Source of the DNA: Clostridia bacterium
GTDB lineage: Bacteria; Bacillota; Clostridia; Christensenellales; Aristaeellaceae
DNA: 61,775 bases
Assembly (NCBI GenBank): GCA_017512675.1
Contig: JAFWEY010000102.1
Span: 1 to 61,775, forward strand
Direction: 5' to 3'
The translations under genes were made by a program, and so were the position numbers. Positions 55,652 to 61,775 of this stretch are shown piece by piece. The notes beneath the pieces were generated by a model. It saw only the letters and a list, made by a program, of their open reading frames with translations, had not been told where the DNA came from and made no database searches. Numbering within the stretch: position 1 is the stretch's first letter; each line of letters opens with the position of its first letter.

Positions 55652-56523
55652 ACATGAACATCGATTATCTGGACAGAGTGCGGCGGTTGGCCATGCTCAC
55701 GACAAAGCGAAAAACGTCGGATTTGCTGGAAGGAAACTTTCATTCCCTGCAGCACGGGCGGAGCCTGGATTTTGACGACCTGCGCGAATACCGCTTCGGG
55801 GATGAAGTGAGCGATATCGACTGGAAATCCTCCTCCCGAACCGGAAAAATCCTGGTCAGGCGCTATTTTGCCGACCGGAAGCACAACGTGGTTTTCGTTT
55901 GCGACACCGGAAGGAAAATGGACGGCGATACGCCGGCGGGGGAGCCCAAGAAGCACCTGGCAATGATGACCTTCGGCGTGAACGCGTACCTGTTCGACAA
56001 ACAGGGAGTGAATTACGCGATGGCGTACAGCGACGCCGGCGGGGTTTCCGTTTCGGGCTTTCTGTCGGGAATGCTTCATCTGGAACAGCTTTTGGTGGAA
56101 TACCAGGGCGCGCTGGAGGGCGGCGAGCCGAAGCACCGCCTGAACGGGGTTCTGGAGCACGTGACCGGGCTGTTTCCGCGGCACATGATCATGGTGATCA
56201 TCACCGACGGCGAAGGGCTCGCCGGGATGGACGAAAAGCTGATTCGCAGAATGATTCACTTCAACGACGTGTACATCTTCAAGCTGGAAGACGCGTACCT
56301 GACGTCCCCGGGCGCCTTCGATCTTCAGGCGGACCGGTTTGAGGACCCGTTTCTGACCATGGACCCGCAGCTGCACGGGGAAGAAGTGAAGCTGCGCGCG
56401 GCAATGGAAGAGGAGGCGGAGAAGCTGATGACGCCGTACCGCGTGTTCTTCAGGAGCATTTCCCGGGAAGAGGAAATCGTCGACGCGCTGATCGAGCTGT
56501 TCCGCAGGCGAAAAGGAGCGTGA
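55648..56523 (+). CDS. DUF58 family protein
   Basis: 291 residues with the DUF58 core (LDFDDLREYRFGDEVSDIDW followed by VRRYFADR), a VWA-like fold that is the usual partner of MoxR. No membrane helix is visible. ATG 55648 overlaps the moxR stop, and ATG 55654 is an alternative. Confidence 0.92.
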   Translation: MNMNIDYLDRVRRLAMLTTKRKTSDLLEGNFHSLQHGRSLDFDDLREYRFGDEVSDIDWKSSSRTGKILVRRYFADRKHNVVFVCDTGRKMDGDTPAGEPKKHLAMMTFGVNAYLFDKQGVNYAMAYSDAGGVSVSGFLSGMLHLEQLLVEYQGALEGGEPKHRLNGVLEHVTGLFPRHMIMVIITDGEGLAGMDEKLIRRMIHFNDVYIFKLEDAYLTSPGAFDLQADRFEDPFLTMDPQLHGEEVKLRAAMEEEAEKLMTPYRVFFRSISREEEIVDALIELFRRRKGA

Positions 56524-56527
56524 GGGA

Positions 56528-57001
56528 ATGAAGTATTCCGTCGTTCTTCAGGCTCCGATGGATTTCTCGCGGGTCTGGATTCCGCTGGGAATCTGCCTGA
56601 TGCTGGCGCCGGGCGCAATCTGGCTCGCGGTGCGCCTGCTGCAAACGGTCAGAAAACGCCGCCGTGTTCCCAGTGCGGATCTGCTCAGGGCGGCCAGGCT
56701 GCGCATGCGGAAAAAGCGGCACACGAAAAACATCGACAGGATCGAGGCGGCGCTGAAATCCGGCAGCATCGACGTTCGGGAGGCGCACCAGAGAACCGCA
56801 CGGGAAGTGCGCGTGTTCGCGGAGGCGGTTACCGGCGTTCCGATCACCCGCATGGTGCTCTCCGAAATTCAGAAAGCGCGCTACCCGTGGCTGGCAGAGC
56901 ACATCAAAGAGCTGTACGCGCCGGAATTCGGGCGTCAGCCGGATACGGAAATCGGGGATCTGATCCAGAACAGCAAGGAACTGATCGAAACATGGCAATA
57001 A
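56528..57001 (+). CDS. small single-helix membrane protein of the MoxR/VWA operon
   Basis: 157 residues with one N-terminal membrane helix (about 16-38) and a basic, helical cytoplasmic domain. It occupies the place of DUF4381-like proteins in such operons, but I cannot confirm the family. It overlaps the VWA gene by 10 nt. Confidence 0.7.
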   Translation: MKYSVVLQAPMDFSRVWIPLGICLMLAPGAIWLAVRLLQTVRKRRRVPSADLLRAARLRMRKKRHTKNIDRIEAALKSGSIDVREAHQRTAREVRVFAEAVTGVPITRMVLSEIQKARYPWLAEHIKELYAPEFGRQPDTEIGDLIQNSKELIETWQ

Positions 57002-58989
57002 GGTTTTTCAATCCCGGGTGGATCATTCTGGGCGCCGTGCTGGCGGCGCTTTGCGCGGCCGCGGCGCTCGCGCTGCGCAGAAGGGAACGCAGGCGCGCCA
57101 AAATCCGCGCGGCCAATACGGAAAGGTTCCGCGCGCTTCCCGCCTACAGAAGGAAGCGGTTGGAAAGCATTGCGGTGCGGGCGGTTCTGACCGCCGCGCT
57201 GGCAGCCGGCCTGATCTGTTCGCTCCTTCTCGCGGCGCGTCCGTACGAAAGGGAGCCGGTGAAGGAGGAAATCACCAGGAAGGATGTTTTCCTGTGCGTG
57301 GACATCTCCTCTTCGGGGTGTGCGGGCCTGGACGGCTTCGTGGAAGGGCTTCGCGATCAGGTGCCGGCGCTGGACGGGGACCAGATCGGGATTTACCTGT
57401 TCAACACCTCCGGCATGCAGTACGTGCCGGTGACGGAGGATTACGCGTTCGTCGCCCAGAAAATGGACGATCTCGCGGCGTACTTTCGGGCGGCGGAGGA
57501 ATTCCGCAGGGATTATGCGGACCGGTACGACCGCGTCCAGCAGATTCCGCCGGGCAAGAGAGCGCGGTACGAAGAACTGAACGCCGTTTTGTCCGCGTTC
57601 GACAGGGGAACCACGGCCGGATACGAAATCAAGGGCACTTCGGCGATCGGCGAGGGCCTGGCGTCGTGCCTGTTCAGCTTTCCCGAGCTGCATACGGAAG
57701 AGCGCCCGCGAATCATTCTGTTTGTGACGGACAATCTTCCCGAGTACATCGGCGATCCGCTGGTGACGCTGGAGGAAGTGGCGGACATGTGCGCCTACGA
57801 CCGCGTGACGGTGTACGGCGTTTATCCGGCGGTCCCGGAGGGCGAGGAAACCAGCAGTGCCAAAGCGCAGATGAAAGCGGCGGTGGAATCGACGGGCGGG
57901 GCATTCTTCGAACTGGGGAACGCCGCGGAGGCGGAGCAAATCTTTCCGGAGATTCTGAACCGGGCGCGGACGGCGTCGAAAACCGTAACTGCCGTCCGGG
58001 ATACGGATGTGCCGGAGGTATGGACCGCTATTCTGCTCGCGGCGCTCGTGCTGTGCGCGGCGGCGGCGGTATACCCGCTTGCCAGGGCCGGAAGGCGGGC
58101 TTTCGCGGCCGTTCCGCTGCGGAGAAAGCTGGCCTCGGCGGCCGTTCTGCTTCTGGCGGCGGCCTGCGCCGCGATGATCGCCGTCAGGCCGCTTCGGCTC
58201 GATGCCGACGCGGAAATCCGCACGACGAATCTGGATGTCTGCTTCGCGGTGGATACCACCATCAGCATGTGGGCGGAGGACTACGACGGGGAGCAGCCGA
58301 GAATGGCCGGCGTGAAGGAGGATATCGCCGAAATCATGGAAGCCCTGCCGGGCAGCAGCTTTTCGCTGATCCGTTTCGACAACGGTGCGCAGACGCTGGC
58401 GCCGTACATCAGCAACACCGCGGCGCTTGAGGATTGCGTCGGTCAAATCGGCATTCCCGCCTATTCGACGGCCGAGGGCTCGTCCCTCAATACCGCCCAC
58501 GACGCCGTGGGCGCGATGCTCCGGGCGTCCGAACAGAAATCCGGCACCCGCAAGAGCATTCTGTTCCTGATGAGCGACGGGGAAATCACCGACGGATCCG
58601 AGCTGATCCGCTTCAGCGATCTGGAAAGCGGTGTGGACGACGGCGCAGTGCTGGGATACGGCACGGCCGCGGGGGGAAGAATGAACTATCCCGGGAAGGG
58701 ATATCTGCAGGATACCGGAACGGGCGCGGAGGCCCGTTCCGCAATCGACGAAAGCAGCCTGAAAACCGTGGCGGGAGATCTGGGAATCAATTACGTATCC
58801 CGGCAGCAGAAGGGATCCTATGCGCTGTCCCAGCTGCTGGCCCGCATCCGCCGCCTGAGCCGGGATACCGCGCTTCAGGACGGCGACAGAACCGGGTGGC
58901 AGGAAACCTATTATTACTGGGCGGGAATGCTGGCGCTGATCCTGATGGGATGCCTGTACCGCCTGCTGCGCAGGGGAAGTCTTCTATGA
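56992..58989 (+). CDS. double-VWA membrane protein (BatA/BatB-like fusion)
   Basis: 665 residues. Membrane helices at about 10-30 and 63-82 lead to a first VWA domain with MIDAS DxSxS (Asp104, Ser106, Ser108) and a later TDN. Two more helices (about 343-363 and 380-397) lead to a second VWA with MIDAS DxTxS (Asp421, Thr423, Ser425) and SDG (Asp529). A fifth helix closes the chain near 642-658. This equals BatA and BatB in one polypeptide. The first MIDAS loop carries an odd SSSGC sequence. Confidence 0.85.
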   Translation: MAIRFFNPGWIILGAVLAALCAAAALALRRRERRRAKIRAANTERFRALPAYRRKRLESIAVRAVLTAALAAGLICSLLLAARPYEREPVKEEITRKDVFLCVDISSSGCAGLDGFVEGLRDQVPALDGDQIGIYLFNTSGMQYVPVTEDYAFVAQKMDDLAAYFRAAEEFRRDYADRYDRVQQIPPGKRARYEELNAVLSAFDRGTTAGYEIKGTSAIGEGLASCLFSFPELHTEERPRIILFVTDNLPEYIGDPLVTLEEVADMCAYDRVTVYGVYPAVPEGEETSSAKAQMKAAVESTGGAFFELGNAAEAEQIFPEILNRARTASKTVTAVRDTDVPEVWTAILLAALVLCAAAAVYPLARAGRRAFAAVPLRRKLASAAVLLLAAACAAMIAVRPLRLDADAEIRTTNLDVCFAVDTTISMWAEDYDGEQPRMAGVKEDIAEIMEALPGSSFSLIRFDNGAQTLAPYISNTAALEDCVGQIGIPAYSTAEGSSLNTAHDAVGAMLRASEQKSGTRKSILFLMSDGEITDGSELIRFSDLESGVDDGAVLGYGTAAGGRMNYPGKGYLQDTGTGAEARSAIDESSLKTVAGDLGINYVSRQQKGSYALSQLLARIRRLSRDTALQDGDRTGWQETYYYWAGMLALILMGCLYRLLRRGSLL

Positions 58990-59822
58990 ACGGCAATCAG
59001 ACAGGGCGCGTGAAGCGCAGGGAAACCCGGAAAACGGCGCTGTATCTTCTGGCGGCGCTGATGATTCTCGCCGGCGCGCTGTTCGTTTTCCGCAGCGCCG
59101 TGAACCGGTATTTTCTGTTCCGCTACGAAAGCGCGGATTATTCCGAATACCCCGAGAAAATCCTGCTGCCGCTGGCGCTTGGTGAGAACCATGTGGTTCC
59201 CGGCAACCTGGGAAACGCCGCGTATCAGCGGGGGGAGTACGAACTGGCGGCGGAATACTTCCGCGCCGCGCTGAAGCGCAATCCGCCGGCGGAACGAACG
59301 GAATGCGCGCTGCGGGTCAACCTGGCCCTGTCCATCCTGCACACCTATCCGTTTGAAACCGTGGACCGGCAGGACAGCGGGCAAGTGGACGAAGCGGTGA
59401 AGGTGCTCCTGTCCGCCCGCTCCGTGCTCACGGAACACGGCTGCGCCTGCGAAGAATCCGGCGCGTCAAGCGGGCACAGCGAGGAAGCGGAAAACCTGAA
59501 GCGCGATATCGACGGCATGCTCGCAAAGCTGACGGCGCCGCCGCCGCCTCCTCCAAAGCAAAACAGCGGCGACAGGCCGGACGGCGGGGGGGAAAGCGAC
59601 GATCCTGCCCAGGGCTCCGGAGATGACGATTCGCAGCAGAGCGGGCCGGAGGGGACCGGGGAGGAGGAACAGACCCAGAAACAGAAGCAGCAAGCGCTGC
59701 AGGAGCAGCTGGAGCAGCAGAAGCAGAGCCTGGAAACGGGAACCTATCAAAGCGGAGACAGGGATTTTACCTACATCGATATTTCCGAACAGATCGGATA
59801 CGGGGAAGGTGCGCCATGGTAA
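58986..59822 (+). CDS. membrane-anchored TPR protein (BatC-like)
   Basis: 278 residues. An N-terminal membrane helix (about 17-36) is followed by TPR-like repeats (GNLGNAAYQRGEYELAAEYFRAAL, residues around 77-100, and a further helical pair), then a proline-rich spacer (six Pro) and a Gln/Glu/Asp-rich low-complexity segment with a coiled coil. This is the BatC layout of a TPR subunit. It overlaps its neighbours by 4 and 7 nt. Confidence 0.8.
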   Translation: MNGNQTGRVKRRETRKTALYLLAALMILAGALFVFRSAVNRYFLFRYESADYSEYPEKILLPLALGENHVVPGNLGNAAYQRGEYELAAEYFRAALKRNPPAERTECALRVNLALSILHTYPFETVDRQDSGQVDEAVKVLLSARSVLTEHGCACEESGASSGHSEEAENLKRDIDGMLAKLTAPPPPPPKQNSGDRPDGGGESDDPAQGSGDDDSQQSGPEGTGEEEQTQKQKQQALQEQLEQQKQSLETGTYQSGDRDFTYIDISEQIGYGEGAPW

Positions 59823-60835
59823 GCAAATGCAGCACGGGGAAAAAGCTCGCCTGCGCCGCGATCGCGGTCCTGCTGATCCTGGCGGCCGGCTGCGGCGCGG
59901 AGGGGAATTCTCCCCGGCAAAACGGGAAATCCGGGAAGGGGCAATTCGACGGCGCCCCCGACAATGCCCGCAAATGGATCATCCATGGGCCGCAGGTGCC
60001 GCCTGACGGCATGGCCTACGATCAGTGGAAAGGGATCCGATATTCCGGGGAAACGAAATTCGATGTGAAGCTGGGGTGGTATCCGTACGGCGGAGCCGAC
60101 AAAGCCCCCTTTACCGATGCCGAACTGGAGGAGCGCGGCTATCAGCGGATTGAAGACATGCCGTCTTCGGTGTTTGAAATCGTCAGCGCCGAAGAAGAAC
60201 CCGTCGGCGGGGAAATGAAGCTGCGCAGCGGCGGATATGTGGATGTCAGGATCGTAACCAGAACCACCGCGGAGTTCCGGTATTCCTACAGGCGGTCCGA
60301 AGAGACGGAGCAGTATTTGCTCGGCTTTCTGGTCGACAGGATTCGCGGCATCATTTTTGCCGATGTGGATCTGTATCCGTTTGATCTGTATACCGGGGTG
60401 TCGCTGCTGAATACCGTTTCTGCGGACGAGGACCAGCACATCAGTGTTGGCGAAGCGACGGATTCGGGCTTTGTGGAATCCCGCGTCACGCGGAACGGAA
60501 GGACGTTCCGGCTTCTGGCCCGGGCGGACGAACGGAACGCCAGCTTTTCCGGGGTGACGCGGGAGGAAGCGGACGGCGTGATCACTGTGACGTTTCCCTC
60601 CTGCGTCGAAACCATCTACACCTTCCGCGTCCCCGCGGATTACGACGGCCTCGCGGTGGGCTTTCCCAAAAGCGTCCGCTGTGATATCCCCTCATCCGAA
60701 GATCAGGAGAGCACCGGCCCGAAAGAGGTGTATGTGGATATCCTTACGGACTCCGGCGGCGGCGAAATCGATCCGGAGAACTGTTGGTTTCTCAGGGTAT
60801 CCGATCTGGTGGACTCGCTTGGCTCGCTCGGATAG
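59816..60835 (+). CDS. lipoprotein of the MoxR/VWA operon
   Basis: 339 residues with a clear lipobox (LAAGC, Cys26). The mature domain is beta-rich with no family I recognise. Being the last gene of the operon, it is a candidate substrate or surface partner of the MoxR/VWA complex. Its start ATG 59816 overlaps the TPR gene by 7 nt. Confidence 0.75.
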   Translation: MVSKCSTGKKLACAAIAVLLILAAGCGAEGNSPRQNGKSGKGQFDGAPDNARKWIIHGPQVPPDGMAYDQWKGIRYSGETKFDVKLGWYPYGGADKAPFTDAELEERGYQRIEDMPSSVFEIVSAEEEPVGGEMKLRSGGYVDVRIVTRTTAEFRYSYRRSEETEQYLLGFLVDRIRGIIFADVDLYPFDLYTGVSLLNTVSADEDQHISVGEATDSGFVESRVTRNGRTFRLLARADERNASFSGVTREEADGVITVTFPSCVETIYTFRVPADYDGLAVGFPKSVRCDIPSSEDQESTGPKEVYVDILTDSGGGEIDPENCWFLRVSDLVDSLGSLG

Positions 60836-61017
60836 GAGTCCTCGGGCCGCATATGCGGCGCCCGCAGAGGGCGAAGGCGAGCGCCCGCAGCCTGTGCCCG
60901 CGCAGCAGGGTATGCGGGATAAAGCGAGCCTGCAGCTCAATGAACAAAGGAGTCCATGCGCGAAAGCGAAGGGACGACTATTGTGAATTGAGAGTTGTTA
61001 GAATTCGGATGCTGTAC

Positions 61018-61043
61018 CTTGATACCCAGACAACGAAGATACA
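61018..61043. repeat. left copy of an imperfect inverted repeat
   Basis: Its complement matches 61548-61573 at 22 of 26 positions, with three of the four differences being T/C transitions. The pair encloses about 505 nt with two full repeat copies and the variant. Confidence 0.6.
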
Positions 61044-61079
61044 GCGGAATTCACCGTAGCTCGGTCGGCACGAACCGCG

Positions 61080-61183
61080 CATCGAACGCAAAACCGCCGA
61101 CCCCGCTCATGCCTTCCCCTCCAGGGGAAGGTGGATTGCACCGTAGGTGCAAGACGGATGAGGTTGACGTCGCCCACAGGGCG
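61080..61183 (+). repeat. interspersed repeat, copy A
   Basis: About 104 nt. Starts with CATCGAACGCAAAACCGCCG, then three small hairpins: CCTTCCCC/GGGGAAGG, TTGCACC-GTA-GGTGCAA, and CGCCC-ACA-GGGCG. Nearly identical to copy B at 61222-61324. Confidence 0.8.
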
Positions 61184-61221
61184 CTCTCGCCTTTGCCCTC
61201 TCCCGGCATCGATTCCCCGTC

Positions 61222-61324
61222 CATCGAACGCAAAACCGCCGACCCCGCCCTTGCCTTCCCCTTTGGGGAAGGTGGATTGCAGCGTAGGTGCAAGACGGAT
61301 GAGGTTGACGTCGCCCAGAGGGCG
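61222..61324 (+). repeat. interspersed repeat, copy B
   Basis: About 103 nt, the same order of blocks as copy A with a few changes (for example GCAGCGTAGGTGC instead of GCACCGTAGGTGC, which partly unpairs the second hairpin). Confidence 0.8.
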
Positions 61325-61480
61325 ATAAAGCGAGCCGGAAGCCGGCTGAGCTCGGAGGTGAGCGCCCGCAGTGCGGGATGAAGCGAACCGGAAGCTGCCC
61401 GAAGCGCGAAGCGCAAGACACGAGCGGGCGGAGCTGAAGCGCGCGACTATTGCGAAGAAACCTCCGCGCCGAAGGCGCAA

Positions 61481-61517
61481 GACGGTGGCACGGCCGCAGG
61501 CCGTGACGGATGAGGTT
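61481..61517 (+). repeat. short variant of the interspersed repeat
   Basis: Carries GGTGGCACGGCC-GCA-GGCCGTGACGGATGAGG: same flanks as the main repeat (GGTGG... GACGGATGAGGTT) but a different hairpin between them (7-bp arms at 61489-61495 and 61499-61505). Confidence 0.6.
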
Positions 61518-61547
61518 TTGGCGCTTAGGTACATTCGCCATGTTCTG

Positions 61548-61573
61548 TGTATCTTCGTCGCCTGGGTACCAAC
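61548..61573. repeat. right copy of an imperfect inverted repeat
   Basis: Partner of 61018-61043; shares TGTATCTTCGT and CTGGGTA blocks with its complement. Confidence 0.6.
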
Positions 61574-61696
61574 TATATCTTCACTCTTCACTCTCCACTC
61601 TTCACTCTCGCTCGGCGCCATGTATGGCGCCGCTTGCTGCGCCCGCAATTTCTCGCGGCATCGAAGATCCATTCATCAATCGGAACAGCATCCCGT

Positions 61697-61775
61697 CCCC
61701 GCTCTTGCCTTCCCCTGTGGGGAAGGTGGATTGCACCGTAGGTGCAAGACGGATGAGGTTGACGTCGCCCACAGG
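61697..61775 (+). repeat. interspersed repeat, copy C (cut by the window end)
   Basis: Starts at CCCCGCTCTTGCC and continues through all three hairpin blocks to GCCCACAGG at the last base. It lacks the CATCGAACGCAAAACC start of copies A and B. Confidence 0.75.

Larger units (their letters stand above)
60836..61775. repeat. gene-free mosaic of short interspersed repeats
   Basis: No convincing gene in 940 nt. It holds three long copies and one short variant of a hairpin-rich repeat (listed separately) and an imperfect inverted repeat bracketing most of it. Fragments of other repeats are also present, for example AAAGCGAGCC-type and GCGCCCGCAG-type blocks and a CACTCTTCACTCT run at 61582-61607. 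Confidence 0.7.

Noticed and set aside
61080..61775. The spaced repeats considered as a CRISPR array
   Set aside because: Spacings differ widely (about 38 and 370 nt), repeats are about 100 nt long with several hairpins, and no cas gene is present.

Overview
The window looks like a GC-rich Bacillota (Clostridia-type) chromosome, probably a gut or rumen member of the Christensenellales or a neighbour. Supporting signs are sigma-A type promoters, strong GGAGG ribosome binding sites, a T-box leader, a small SRP RNA, an intact S10-spc-alpha ribosomal supercluster, and lipoprotein and Sec signal peptides of Clostridia style. The lineage is inferred from style; no rRNA is present.

Bases 1-3550 are clearly AT-richer than the rest. 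They carry an SPFH/zinc-ribbon protein cut by the window edge, a membrane protein, a zinc-ribbon coiled-coil protein and a gene that breaks off near 3550. There the composition changes abruptly, which suggests an assembly join or a transferred island.

3600-13300 is small-molecule metabolism: fucose mutarotase and DUF4867 (minus), a DUF445 membrane protein whose message looks leaderless, the azlCD exporter, a SIS-domain protein and a YjbQ-family protein diverging around a perfect 31-bp palindrome, then a DeoR regulator, an MFS transporter and an FGGY sugar kinase, and an exported lipoprotein on the opposite strand.

13400-18800 (minus strand) holds ftsH, a tilS-hpt in-frame fusion with an internal start, the SRP RNA and an SGNH hydrolase with a perfect consensus promoter.

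19062-35203 is the ribosomal supercluster, S10 to L17, with secY, adk, map, a KOW protein, infA and rpoA. It has one strong promoter, an attenuator-like hairpin in the leader and a strong terminator at the end.

35277-38517 is a tryptophan-specifier T-box controlling the trpXYZ tryptophan ABC transporter. 38619-43660 is a BMP-family (nucleoside-type) ABC transporter. 43675-46319 has a frameshifted peptidoglycan-binding gene, a GNAT acetyltransferase and an EFR1-type flavodoxin-ferredoxin.

46374-54313 (minus) is one seven-gene unit: FAD flavoprotein, 2x[4Fe-4S] ferredoxin, an oligopeptide/nickel-type ABC transporter and its binding protein. This is the least explained system in the window and the best candidate for something new.

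54433-60835 is a MoxR/DUF58/VWA (Bat-like) operon with a double-VWA membrane protein, a TPR protein and a lipoprotein. 60836-61775 has no gene; it holds a mosaic of hairpin-rich interspersed repeats bracketed by imperfect inverted repeats.

No tRNA, rRNA, CRISPR array, transposase or phage gene was recognised.
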